Assembly (NCBI GenBank): GCA_937873395.1
Contig: CALMYH010000035.1
Span: 1-64,000, forward strand
Length of the DNA: 64,000 nucleotides
Reading direction: 5' to 3'
From: an uncultured Burkholderiales bacterium
GTDB lineage: Bacteria; Pseudomonadota; Gammaproteobacteria; Burkholderiales; Burkholderiaceae_C
Part shown: positions 47,438 through 56,138 of the stretch, piece by piece
Numbering within the stretch: position 1 is the first letter of the stretch
How the letters are laid out: each line of letters starts with the position of its first letter
Position numbers and translations under genes: made by a program
Notes under the pieces: generated by a model
The model's input: the letters and a program-made list of their open reading frames with translations, nothing else
What the model was told of the DNA's origin: nothing
The model's database searches: none

Positions 47438-49090
47438 GTGCACCCGACCCCCGCTGGGCGCTGGCTGCTGGCCGGCCTGCCCCTGGTGTTCCTGGGGGTG
47501 GTGCTGGTCGCGCCGGTGCTGCGCCTGCTGGCCGAGGGCCTGGGGCTGGCCGGCGACCCGCTGCTGACCGGAGAGGCGGCTTCCTGGTGGCTGCCCTGGC
47601 AGGACGCCCACCTGCGCTGGCGCCTGGGCTGGTCGCTGACCCAGGCGGCGGTGACCTCGGTGCTGGCCCTGCTGCTGGGCCTGCCCCTGGCCTGGGTGCT
47701 GGCGCGGCTGGAGTTCGCCGGGCGCGCGCTGACGCTGCGCCTGCTGATGCTGCCCTTTGTGGTGCCGACCCTGGTGGCGGCGCTGGGGGTGCTGGCCCTG
47801 TGGGGCCCGCGTGGCTGGCTGGGTGAACCGCTGCTGCGCGCCGGCATCGACCTGAGCGAGACGCCCTGGCTGCTGCTGTACGGCAACCTGTTCTTCAACC
47901 TGTGCCTGGTGGTACGCGCCGGCGTCGAGGCGCTGGAGCAGGTCAGTGCCCAGCAGGTGGCGGCCGCGCGCAGCCTGGGTGCCTCGCCCTGGCGGGCCTT
48001 CTGGCGGGTCGAGTGGCCCGCCATCGGGCCCTGGCTGGCCTCGGCCCTGTGCCTGGTGTTCCTGTACTGCTTTGCCGGTTTTGGCCTGGCCCTGGTGCTG
48101 GGCGGCCAGCGCTACGCCACGGTCGAAGTCGAGCTCTACACCCTGGTGGCGCACGAGCTGGCGCTGGGACAGGCCAGCGTGCTGGCGGTCTGGTCGCTGC
48201 TGCTGACCGCCCTGGTGGCCATGGCCTATGCGGTGCTGCAGCGGCGCCTGGCCGCCCCGGTGCGCCCGCAGCCGCTGCCACGGCGGCGGCCGGCCGGTGT
48301 GCGCGAACGGCTGGCGGTGCTGCTGTGCCTGGGTGTGTTGCTGCTGGTGTGTGTGGCGCCACTGCTGGCCATTGTGGGCCAGGCGGCGCTGGCCCTGGCC
48401 GGCGGCGCCGCAGCGGTGCTGCTGGAGGCCGAGGCGCTGCAGGCACTGGGGAACACCTTGCGTTTCACCGGGTTGGCCCTGGTGCTGGCCACGGCCCTGG
48501 GGCTGGCCCATGCGCTGGGCGTACACGCGCTGGACCGCCAGGCGGTGCGCCAGGGGCGAAGTGGGCAGGGGGCTGGCGCCTTGCTTTGGCGTGCCGCGGT
48601 CTACCTGCCCTTCATCGTGTCACCGGTCACCGTGGCCTTTGGTCTGCTGCTGCTTTATCCCGGCTGGACCGCCAGCCTGGGGCTGCTGCTGGCGGCCTAT
48701 GCCCTGCTGGCCTACCCCTTTGTGGCGCAGGCGCTGGCCGCGGCGCTGGACCGGCTGCCGGCCAGCTATGCGCAGGCGGCGGCCACCCTGGGAGCGCGGC
48801 CGGGCCGCGTGCTCTGGCGTGTGACGCTGCCGCTGGTGGCACCGGCCCTGCGGCGCGGCATGGCGTTTGCCGCGGCCACGGCCCTGGGTGAGTTCGCCGT
48901 CACCCTGTTCCTGTCACGGCCCGAGTGGACCACCCTGACCACCCTGATCTACCAGCGCCTGGGCCGGCCGGGCGAAGCCAACCTGGACGCGGCCATGGTG
49001 CTGGCCTGCCTGCTGATGGCGCTGGCCCTGCTGGCCTTTGTGCTGATCGAAGGCCCCGATCGAAACGCTGCGGACCGACGCCATGCTTGA
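47438..49090 (+). CDS. thiP: Thiamine ABC transporter permease ThiP, 550 aa
   Basis: Inner-membrane permease with two halves, each with about six membrane segments and an EAA-type loop (AARSLGASPWRAFWRVEWP and AAATLGARPGRVLWRVTLP). The best start is the GTG at 47438, 8 bases after the thiB stop. An in-frame ATG at 47394 would overlap thiB by 36 bases and add 15 residues. Its start is thus not certain. The gene overlaps thiQ by 8 bases. Confidence 0.9.
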   Translation: MHPTPAGRWLLAGLPLVFLGVVLVAPVLRLLAEGLGLAGDPLLTGEAASWWLPWQDAHLRWRLGWSLTQAAVTSVLALLLGLPLAWVLARLEFAGRALTLRLLMLPFVVPTLVAALGVLALWGPRGWLGEPLLRAGIDLSETPWLLLYGNLFFNLCLVVRAGVEALEQVSAQQVAAARSLGASPWRAFWRVEWPAIGPWLASALCLVFLYCFAGFGLALVLGGQRYATVEVELYTLVAHELALGQASVLAVWSLLLTALVAMAYAVLQRRLAAPVRPQPLPRRRPAGVRERLAVLLCLGVLLLVCVAPLLAIVGQAALALAGGAAAVLLEAEALQALGNTLRFTGLALVLATALGLAHALGVHALDRQAVRQGRSGQGAGALLWRAAVYLPFIVSPVTVAFGLLLLYPGWTASLGLLLAAYALLAYPFVAQALAAALDRLPASYAQAAATLGARPGRVLWRVTLPLVAPALRRGMAFAAATALGEFAVTLFLSRPEWTTLTTLIYQRLGRPGEANLDAAMVLACLLMALALLAFVLIEGPDRNAADRRHA

Positions 49091-49727
49091 ACTGCGCCAC
49101 ATCCACAAACACTGGGACGGTCAACCCCTGCTGGCCGGGGTGGGCCTGCAGGTCGCGGCCGGTGAAACGGTGGCGCTGCTGGGGGCCTCGGGCAGCGGCA
49201 AGAGCACGCTGCTGAAGATCGCGGCCGGGCTGGAGCCGGCCGAACAGGGGCAGGTGCTGTTTGACGGTCAGGACATCAGTGGCTGGCCGCCGGAGCGGCG
49301 GGGTTTTGCCCTGATGTTCCAGGACTTTGCGCTGTTCCCGCACCTGAACGTGCAGGACAACGTGGCCTTCGGGCTGGTCGAACAGGGCATGGGGCGGTCG
49401 CAGGCCCGCGACCAGGCCCGGGTCATGCTGGCGCGTTTTGGCCTGGCCGGTCAGTCCCATGCACGGGTGTGGACCCTCTCGGGAGGCGAGCAGCAACGGG
49501 TGGCCCTGGCGCGTGCCCTCATCACCCGCCCGCGCGCCCTGCTGCTGGACGAGCCCTTCTCGGCATTGGACGCCGAGCTGCGCCAGCAGCTGCGCGACGA
49601 GTTCCGCCAGCACATCGCCGAGGCCGGCATGTGCGCGCTGCTGGTGACCCACGACGAAGCCGAGGCGCGGGCCATGGCGGCGCATGCCTGGCGGCTGGAG
49701 GGCGGTCGGTTGATGCCGCTGTGGTGA
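49083..49727 (+). CDS. thiQ: Thiamine ABC transporter ATP-binding protein ThiQ, 214 aa
   Basis: Short ABC ATPase with Walker [10 protein letters not shown] (about residues 36-44), signature [15 protein letters not shown], Walker B LLLDEPFSALD and switch histidine in LVTHDEAEA. The short length without a C-terminal regulatory domain is typical of ThiQ. It overlaps the thiP end by eight bases and completes the operon. Confidence 0.93.
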   Translation: MLELRHIHKHWDGQPLLAGVGLQVAAGETVALLGASGSGKSTLLKIAAGLEPAEQGQVLFDGQDISGWPPERRGFALMFQDFALFPHLNVQDNVAFGLVEQGMGRSQARDQARVMLARFGLAGQSHARVWTLSGGEQQRVALARALITRPRALLLDEPFSALDAELRQQLRDEFRQHIAEAGMCALLVTHDEAEARAMAAHAWRLEGGRLMPLW

Positions 49728-49778
49728 CACGGCAGGCTGCTGGCACAATGCCTCAGAGCATTTGACGCGACACCCTCC

Positions 49779-50225
49779 ATGGACGCCTACATCCTCATCG
49801 GCAACACCAACACCCGCAAGGCCTCGGTGCTGCGCAGCCTCAGTGGCTGCTTCAACCGCAGCGTGCGCGAAATCCAGCTGCAGTCGGGGCGGCGTCCGGT
49901 GCGCTTCTATGCACGTGTGGGGGCGCTGCAGGCCACCCGCACCTCGGTGGACGACTTTGTGCAGGAGGTCGCCCGCTCGCGCTGCGAGGCCGTGCTGTTC
50001 TGCCTGACCCCCACGGCACAACACACCGATCTCATGGACTACCCCGACGCCCAGGCCTACGTGGCCGCGTTTCGCGAGCGTGGCTGGCGGATCAAGGGCG
50101 TCGCCGTGCTGGGTCAGGACAGCGGCGGTGTGCGGGCCCCCAACCTGCGCCAGCACATCCTGGCCCCCACCCAGCCGGTGAACGTGACCGCACGCGATGT
50201 GCGGGCCCAGTTTGGCTGGATTTGA
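49779..50225 (+). CDS. Hypothetical protein, 148 aa, with degenerate P-loop-like motif
   Basis: I do not recognise the family. The N-terminus reads like a hydrophobic strand followed by a loop (YILIGNTNTRKASVL) resembling a Walker A motif GxxxxGK[ST] but lacking the second glycine and ending Lys-Ala-Ser. A central strand (CEAVLFCLTP) and another (IKGVAVLGQD) fit an alternating alpha/beta fold with one open sheet. No signal peptide or membrane segment. The gene stands alone, with its stop only 8 bases from the convergent transglycosylase gene. Codon use is like its neighbours. Confidence 0.8.
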   Translation: MDAYILIGNTNTRKASVLRSLSGCFNRSVREIQLQSGRRPVRFYARVGALQATRTSVDDFVQEVARSRCEAVLFCLTPTAQHTDLMDYPDAQAYVAAFRERGWRIKGVAVLGQDSGGVRAPNLRQHILAPTQPVNVTARDVRAQFGWI

Positions 50226-50233
50226 GGCAGGCC

Positions 50234-51424
50234 TCAGCCGCCGCGCAGCGCCCTCAGCATCTTCTGCCCGCCGCGCCCGTTGACCTCGTGACCCAGGCGT
50301 TCCTGTTCAATGCGGATGGCGGCCCGGCTGCGTTCGCCCAGCATGCCGTCGACCGCGCCGATGTCGTGGCCGCGCAGGATCAGCAGGCCTTGCAGTTCAC
50401 GGCGCTCGGCGCGTGACAGGCCCGGATCGTCTGTCGGCCAGGGCGTGACAAACGGGGCGCCGCCTTGCATCCGGTCGGCGAGATGGGCAATGGCCAGACC
50501 GTAGCTTTCGGCGGCGTTGTAGCTGAACAGGGCATCGAAGTTGCGCATGACCAGGAAGGCCGGTCCCTGGGGGCCGGCCGGTGTCATCAGGCCGGCACTG
50601 CCGCTGGCCGGCAGCGGTGAGCCGTCAACGCGGCGCAGGCCGCGCGTGGTCCATTCGCTCATCGGGCGCTTGGTGCGACGGCCTTCGCCGGTGGTGTTGA
50701 TGCCCGCAGGCAGGCGCACCTCGAAACCCCAGGGCTGTCCGGTCTGCCAGCCGGCCCGCTGCAGGAAGTGCGCAGTGGAGGCCAGGGCGTCCGGGATGCT
50801 GTCCATCAGGTCCGCCTTGCCGTCGCCGTCGAAGTCCACCGCCAGGCGCTCGAAGGTGCTGGGCATGAACTGGGTGTGGCCGAACGCGCCAGCCCAGGAG
50901 CCCTGCAGGCGTTCGGGCGCGATGTGGCCAGCCTGCAGAATCCGCAGCGTGGCGTAGAACTCGCCGCGGAAGAAATTCTGCCGCCGGCCGTGGCACGACA
51001 GGGTGCCCAGGGCCTGCACCAACGGGTAGCGGCCGAAGGTCTGCCCGAAATTGCTTTCCACGCCCCACACGGCCACCACCGTGGCCGGGTCGACTCCGTA
51101 GCGCTGTTCCACGCGGCGCAGCACCTCGGCGTGCCGGGCCAGCAGCGCCTGTCCCTCGGCCACACGCTCGTCATCGACGAGCCCGGACAGGTAGTCCCAG
51201 ATCGGCATGCGGAACTCGGGCTGGAAATTGAGCCGGTCGATCACGCTCATGTCGGGCACAAGTTCGCGGGTGTGCTGGTCGAAGGTTTCCGCGCGCACAC
51301 CGGCCTGCAGGGCGGGGCCGCGCAGCTGGCTCAGGCAGCGCTGGAACTCGGGGTCCGACTGGGCCAGGGCCGGCAAGCTGAAGACCAGGGCAGAGGCGCA
51401 AAACGCGATGCGTTGGAGGAACAT
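50234..51424 (-). CDS. Lytic murein transglycosylase (MltB-like), 396 aa
   Basis: A periplasmic peptidoglycan-cleaving enzyme. The Sec signal peptide (IAFCASALVFSLPALAQ) is followed by an SLT_2/MltB-type catalytic domain: VVAVWGVESNFGQTFGRYP with the likely catalytic Glu, GSWAGAFGHTQFMPSTF and VDFDGDGKADLMDS. A C-terminal peptidoglycan-binding domain (LQGLLILRGHDIGAVDGMLG) ends the protein. The ATG at 51424 yields the complete signal peptide; the open frame extends further upstream with no homology. There is no lipobox cysteine, so it is soluble. Confidence 0.92.
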   Translation of the reverse strand: MFLQRIAFCASALVFSLPALAQSDPEFQRCLSQLRGPALQAGVRAETFDQHTRELVPDMSVIDRLNFQPEFRMPIWDYLSGLVDDERVAEGQALLARHAEVLRRVEQRYGVDPATVVAVWGVESNFGQTFGRYPLVQALGTLSCHGRRQNFFRGEFYATLRILQAGHIAPERLQGSWAGAFGHTQFMPSTFERLAVDFDGDGKADLMDSIPDALASTAHFLQRAGWQTGQPWGFEVRLPAGINTTGEGRRTKRPMSEWTTRGLRRVDGSPLPASGSAGLMTPAGPQGPAFLVMRNFDALFSYNAAESYGLAIAHLADRMQGGAPFVTPWPTDDPGLSRAERRELQGLLILRGHDIGAVDGMLGERSRAAIRIEQERLGHEVNGRGGQKMLRALRGG

Positions 51425-51521
51425 GGAAGGGCTACCCAAGAAGACACGTGTAGAAGTGGGGACGCGATAGCAGCTGGTCCAGCACACACCGCGGAACTGG
51501 CTTTGCCAGGCCGCAGGTGTG

Positions 51522-51563
51522 GCCCCCCCCTCAGGGGGGAAGACGCGAAGCGGCGCAGGGGGG
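51522..51563. repeat. C-run/G-run intergenic repeat element
   Basis: CCCCCC-TCA-GGGGGG is followed by AAGACGCGAAGCGGCGCA and a second six-G run. The C-run can pair with either G-run, giving two alternative hairpins. Elements with this look are scattered through intergenic regions of Comamonadaceae in my knowledge. It lies between two minus-strand genes and ends 2 bases past the stop of the MBL gene. Confidence 0.65.
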
Positions 51564-51565
51564 CT

Positions 51566-52930
51566 TCATATGCCCCAGGTGCTGCCGTGTTCGGGCACCA
51601 GGGCCTGCCAGCGCAGTTCGTTTTCGATGCGGTAGCGCAGGCGGTCGGACGCTTGCGGGTCGCCGTGCACCACGAACACGCGCCGAGGCGCCGACGGCAT
51701 GGCGCGCAGCCAGTCCAGCAACTGCCCGGCGTCGGCGTGCGCCGAGGCCGAGCTGAGCTGGACCACCTCGGCCCGCACCGGGATGTCCTGGCCATGGATG
51801 CGCAAGGTCGGTGCGTTGCCGGCCAGGCTGGCGCCGCGTGTGCCGGGCGCCTGGTAGCCGGTGAGGATCACCATGTTGCGGTGGTCGCTCAGGTAGCGCG
51901 CCAGGTGGTGCAGCACGCGGCCGCCGGTGGCCATGCCGCTGGCCGACAGAATGACCTTGGGACCGTGCTGTTGGGCAATGGCCTTGGACTCGTCGGGGGT
52001 GCGGGTGAAGGTGGCGGCATGGCCCATGTCGCGACACTGGGCGGCGTTGAGCCGGTGCTCGCCGAGGTGCTGGGCGAAAAGTTCGGTGCTGTGGATGGCC
52101 ATGGGGCTGTCCAGGTAGACCGGCAGGGCGCGCGGCAACTGGCCGGCGGCCTTGAGTTCGGCAATGGCGTGCAGCAGGGCCTGGGCACGACCGACCGCAA
52201 ACACCGGCACCACCGCCGTGCCGCCGCGCGCGGCCACGCGCTGCAGGACAGGGGCCAGTTCGCCGAGGATGTCTTCCTCCGGGTGGTCGCGGTCGCCGTA
52301 GGTGGATTCGCAGACGACGGCATCGGCCCCGGGGGGTGTCTCCGGTGGCAGCATCAGGAGGTCGTCGCTGCGGCCCAGGTCACCCGAGAACAGGATGCGG
52401 CGGCCGCCCACTTCCAGCAGCAGGCTGGCCGCACCCAGAATGTGTCCGGCGCCGGTGAACCGGGCCTGCCAGCCGCGCACCGGCTCGAAGGCCTGCCCCA
52501 TGGGAACGGTGCGCAACTGCTTGAGGCTGCGCTCGGCGTCTTCTTCGGTGTAGAGCGGCAGGGCCGGCTGGTGCTTGGAAAACCCGTGCCGGTTGGCAAA
52601 GGCCGCGTCTTCTTCCTGGATGTGTCCGCTGTCGGGCAGCAGGATCTTCGCCAGGTCGCGGGTGGCGGGCGTGACCCAGACCTTGCCCTTGAAACCCTCC
52701 TTGACCAGCAGGGGCAGATAGCCGCTGTGGTCCAGGTGGGCGTGCGTCAGCAGCACCGCGTCGATGTGGTTGGGCTCGATCGGCAGCGGATCGCGGTTGC
52801 GCAGACGCAGCTGCTTGTAGCCCTGGAAAAGACCGCAGTCGACCAGGACACGGTGGTTGTCGTGCTCGACCAGAAACTTGGAGCCGGTGACGGTGCCGGC
52901 ACCCCCCAGAAATCGCAGATGGACACTCAT
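51566..52930 (-). CDS. MBL-fold/beta-CASP nuclease with RMMBL domain, 454 aa
   Basis: The metal-binding motif is LTHAHLDHSG (H63, H65, D67, H68), followed by the beta-CASP insertion and a C-terminal RMMBL segment (ASAHADAGQLLDWLRAM). This architecture is that of CPSF73/RNase J-like RNA nucleases and the bacterial YsH1-like group of about 450 residues. It begins MSVHLRFLGGAGTVTGSKFL, which is typical for the group. Substrate is not known. It stands alone, with an AT-rich gap upstream. Confidence 0.9.
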   Translation of the reverse strand: MSVHLRFLGGAGTVTGSKFLVEHDNHRVLVDCGLFQGYKQLRLRNRDPLPIEPNHIDAVLLTHAHLDHSGYLPLLVKEGFKGKVWVTPATRDLAKILLPDSGHIQEEDAAFANRHGFSKHQPALPLYTEEDAERSLKQLRTVPMGQAFEPVRGWQARFTGAGHILGAASLLLEVGGRRILFSGDLGRSDDLLMLPPETPPGADAVVCESTYGDRDHPEEDILGELAPVLQRVAARGGTAVVPVFAVGRAQALLHAIAELKAAGQLPRALPVYLDSPMAIHSTELFAQHLGEHRLNAAQCRDMGHAATFTRTPDESKAIAQQHGPKVILSASGMATGGRVLHHLARYLSDHRNMVILTGYQAPGTRGASLAGNAPTLRIHGQDIPVRAEVVQLSSASAHADAGQLLDWLRAMPSAPRRVFVVHGDPQASDRLRYRIENELRWQALVPEHGSTWGI

Positions 52931-53225
52931 TCAAGCATCTTAAACCCCACAGACGCGTGGGCGGATCAGAACAGGCTGCCCAGCACCGACAGGCCGAATA
53001 TGGAACCCACGGTTTGCGCCAGCCCCGTCGGAGGGGCGGGCTTCGGCAGAGCATTGCACCGGCAGTTCCAGCTGCGCGACACAGGGAGGCTGTCGATACT
53101 GCGGAAGGGTCTGGTCACGCTTTTTTTATATAGATAAGAAATATAGAAAGAGTAAAAAAGTCGTTTGTTAATTTAAGAGTCGTTTCTACCATCGCCCCCA
53201 TCCTGTCCATATCAGACCCCGCCAC
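52931..53225. other. Gap between MBL nuclease and sbp, with AT-rich promoter region
   Basis: No coding frame is supported. The left part has a small hairpin (GCCCC-GTCGGA-GGGGC at 53022-53037). The right part, about 53121-53185, is strikingly AT-rich compared with the surrounding sequence and contains the direct repeats TATAGA (53130-53135 and 53143-53148) and AGTCGTTT (53159-53166 and 53178-53185, 19 bases apart). It is the likely promoter and activator region for the sulfate operon; a CysB-type site would be expected there. Confidence 0.55.
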
Positions 53226-54218
53226 ATGAAAACGCTCATCCAACGCTCGCTGGCTGCCGCGGCCCTGGTCTCGGCTTCGCTGGTTTCCGCCCAGTCCCTG
53301 CTCAACGTGTCCTACGACGTTTCGCGCGAGTTCTTCCGCGAGATCAACCCCGCCTTTGTGGCCCACCAGAAAAAGACCAGCGGTCGCGACGTCAAGGTGG
53401 ACCAGTCGCACGCCGGTTCGAGCGCGCAGGCCCGTGCCGTGGCCGATGGCCTGGATGGCGACGTGGTGACCTTCAACACCACCACCGATGTCGATTTCCT
53501 GGCCGATCGGGGGGTGGTCGCCAAGGACTGGCGCCAGCGCTTTCCGCACAACGCCGCCCCCACCACCTCGACCATGCTGTTCCTGGTGCGCCAGGGCAAC
53601 CCCAAGAACATCCGCGACTGGGACGACCTGATCAAGCCCGGCGTGCAGGTGATTGTGGTCAACCCCAAGACCGGGGGCAACGGCCGCATGGCCTACCTGG
53701 CCGCCTGGGGCTATGTGCGCAGCCAGGGGGGCAGCGACGCCGACGCGCAGGAATTCGTGCGAAAACTCTATGCCAACGTGCCGGTGCTGGCCCGCGGCGG
53801 ACGCGATGCGACCGGCATCTTTTTGCAGCGCAACATCGGTGACGTGCTGGTGACCTTCGAGTCCGAAGTGGTGTCGGTGGACAACGAGTTCGGTAAAGGC
53901 CGTGTCGATGCCGTTCACCCCAGCGCCTCGTTGCTGACCGAGAACCCGGTGGCCATCGTCGAGCGCACCGTCAACAAGAAGGGCACGGCCGAGCTCGCCA
54001 AGGACTACCTGGACTTCCTGTACAGCCCGGAAGGCCAGGAGATCGCCGCGCGCCACAACATCCGTCCGCGCAACGAGGAGATCCTGAAGAAATACAGCCA
54101 CGCCTTCAAGCCGATCCGGCTGTTCACGGTGGAGCAGTATTTCGGCTCGCTGGCCGAGGCGCAGCGGGTGCATTTCAACGACGGCGGGCTGTTCGACCGG
54201 CTATACACGAACCGCTGA
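53226..54218 (+). CDS. sbp: Sulfate ABC transporter substrate-binding protein, 330 aa
   Basis: Periplasmic sulfate/thiosulfate-binding protein. The Sec signal peptide ends VSAQ, the mature chain starts LLNVSYDVSREFFREIN, which is the family signature, and NPKTGGNGRMAYLAAWGY is the second. It leads sbp-cysTWA, with 69 bases to cysT. The symbol sbp is by family; cysP cannot be excluded. Confidence 0.94.
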   Translation: MKTLIQRSLAAAALVSASLVSAQSLLNVSYDVSREFFREINPAFVAHQKKTSGRDVKVDQSHAGSSAQARAVADGLDGDVVTFNTTTDVDFLADRGVVAKDWRQRFPHNAAPTTSTMLFLVRQGNPKNIRDWDDLIKPGVQVIVVNPKTGGNGRMAYLAAWGYVRSQGGSDADAQEFVRKLYANVPVLARGGRDATGIFLQRNIGDVLVTFESEVVSVDNEFGKGRVDAVHPSASLLTENPVAIVERTVNKKGTAELAKDYLDFLYSPEGQEIAARHNIRPRNEEILKKYSHAFKPIRLFTVEQYFGSLAEAQRVHFNDGGLFDRLYTNR

Positions 54219-54287
54219 TCCTGCGCCGGGCGGCCGCCACGGTTCGCCCTGTCCCACCTCGTCGGTTCCACTCTTCGGGTTTGCCTC

Positions 54288-55166
54288 ATGAGCTCTGCCA
54301 CGCTGTCCGCCGGGACGGCTCCTTTCTCCGGTGTGCGCCGCAGCGCGCGCGTCCTGCCGGGCTTCAACCTCACGCTGGGGTACACGCTGCTGTACCTCAG
54401 CCTGATCGTGCTGATTCCGCTGTCGGCGCTCATCTTCAAGACGCTGTCTCTCACCTGGGCCGAGTTCTGGGACGCGGTCACCGCCCCGCGGGTGATGGCT
54501 TCGTACCGGCTGACTTTCGGCGCCTCGCTGATCGCGGCCACGGTCAACCTGTTCGCCGGCCTGCTGGTGGCCTGGGTGCTGGTGCGCTACAGCTTTCCGG
54601 GCAAGAAAATCGTCGACGCGCTGGTGGACCTGCCATTTGCCCTGCCGACCGCGGTGGCCGGCATTGCGCTGACCGCGCTGCTGGCGGGCAACGGCTGGGT
54701 CGGACAGTTCTTCGAGCCCTACGGCATCCAGCTGGCCTTCAACCCCAACGGCGTGGTCATCGCGCTGATCTTCATCGGTCTGCCTTTCGTGGTGCGCACG
54801 GTGCAGCCGGTGCTGGAAGACGCCGAGAAGGAGCTGGAAGAGGCCGCCACCTGCCTGGGGGCCACGCGCTGGCAGACCTTCAGCCGGGTCATCCTGCCGA
54901 CCATCCTGCCGGCCCTGCTGACCGGTTTTGCCCTGGCCTTCGCGCGTGCGGTGGGGGAATACGGTTCGGTGGTCTTCATTGCCGGCAACATGCCCATGAT
55001 CTCTGAAATCACCCCGCTCATCATCATTGGCAAGCTGGAGCAGTACGACTACGCGGGCGCCACCGCCGTGGCCACCGTGATGCTCGTGATCTCGTTCCTG
55101 CTGCTGCTGCTCATCAACGGCCTGCAGGCCTGGCAGCGCCGGCGTGCCGTGGGGAACATGCAATGA
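54288..55166 (+). CDS. cysT: Sulfate ABC transporter permease CysT, 292 aa
   Basis: One of two inner-membrane permeases. [20 protein letters not shown] and [20 protein letters not shown] are family-typical, and the EAA loop is [21 protein letters not shown]. Six membrane segments are visible. Overlaps cysW by four bases (ATGA at 55163). Confidence 0.95.
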   Translation: MSSATLSAGTAPFSGVRRSARVLPGFNLTLGYTLLYLSLIVLIPLSALIFKTLSLTWAEFWDAVTAPRVMASYRLTFGASLIAATVNLFAGLLVAWVLVRYSFPGKKIVDALVDLPFALPTAVAGIALTALLAGNGWVGQFFEPYGIQLAFNPNGVVIALIFIGLPFVVRTVQPVLEDAEKELEEAATCLGATRWQTFSRVILPTILPALLTGFALAFARAVGEYGSVVFIAGNMPMISEITPLIIIGKLEQYDYAGATAVATVMLVISFLLLLLINGLQAWQRRRAVGNMQ

Positions 55167-56119
55167 ACCCGAACCAGACCCGTTCGGCCCGCAAGGGCAC
55201 CAGTGAAGCCGCCTGGGTCCGCTGGCTGCTCATTGCGCTGGCGCTGGGCTTCATGTTCCTGTTCCTGGTGCTGCCGCTGGCGGCCGTCTTCACCGAGGCG
55301 CTGCGCAAGGGCTGGGGCGCCTACGGGGAAGCCATCAGGGAGCCCGACGCCTGGTCGGCCATCCGCCTGACCCTGCTGACCGCGGCCATCTCGGTGCCGG
55401 TGAGCCTGGTGTTCGGCGTGGCCGCGGCCTGGTGCGTGGCCAAGTTCGAGTTCCGGGGCAAGGCCTTTCTCACCACGCTGATCGACCTGCCGTTCTCGGT
55501 CTCGCCGGTGGTGGTCGGCCTGATCTACGTGCTGGTGTTCGGCGCCCAGGGCTGGTTCGGCCCCTGGCTCATGGCCAACGACATCAAGATCATTTTTGCG
55601 GTGCCCGGCATCATCCTGGCCACGCTGTTCATCACCTTCCCGTTCATCGCCCGCGAGTTGATTCCGCTGATGCAGGCCCAGGGCAACGACGAGGAACAGG
55701 CAGCCATCGTGCTGGGGGCCACCGGCTGGCAGACCTTCTGGCGCGTGACCCTGCCGAACGTGAAATGGGGTCTCATTTACGGGGTGATCCTGTGCAACGC
55801 GCGCGCCATGGGCGAGTTCGGTGCCGTCTCGGTGGTGTCGGGGCACATCCGCGGCCAGACCAACACCATGCCCCTGCACATCGAGGTGCTCTACAACGAG
55901 TACCAGTCGGTGGCCGCGTTTGCCGTGGCCTCGCTGCTGGCCTTGCTGGCGCTGGTCACCCTGGCCATCAAGAGCTTCGTCGAGTGGAGCCATGAGCGCG
56001 AAATGAAGGCCCTGGCCGAACTGCCACCCGAGCGCCCGACGACGCCGTCGCCGGCCTCGCCTACCACAAAAAGGCCGGCGCGCGAATTTGTCCCGGCCGC
56101 CGTTCGTGCAGCCCCCTGA
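55163..56119 (+). CDS. cysW: Sulfate ABC transporter permease CysW, 318 aa
   Basis: Second permease of the sulfate importer. [20 protein letters not shown] and [20 protein letters not shown] are diagnostic, with EAA loop [21 protein letters not shown]. The C-terminus carries a charged Pro-rich tail of about 35 residues after the last helix, longer than in E. coli. The next gene begins 19 bases on. Confidence 0.95.
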   Translation: MNPNQTRSARKGTSEAAWVRWLLIALALGFMFLFLVLPLAAVFTEALRKGWGAYGEAIREPDAWSAIRLTLLTAAISVPVSLVFGVAAAWCVAKFEFRGKAFLTTLIDLPFSVSPVVVGLIYVLVFGAQGWFGPWLMANDIKIIFAVPGIILATLFITFPFIARELIPLMQAQGNDEEQAAIVLGATGWQTFWRVTLPNVKWGLIYGVILCNARAMGEFGAVSVVSGHIRGQTNTMPLHIEVLYNEYQSVAAFAVASLLALLALVTLAIKSFVEWSHEREMKALAELPPERPTTPSPASPTTKRPAREFVPAAVRAAP

Positions 56120-56138
56120 ACCGACAACGGACACGACC

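Noticed and set aside
51566-52930. MBL protein taken as the exonuclease partner of the ligase cluster
   Set aside because: Its start MSVHLRFLGGAGTVTGSKF and the RMMBL end are those of the 450-residue beta-CASP RNA nuclease group, not of the roughly 330-residue ligase-associated exonuclease, and it is 6 kb away.
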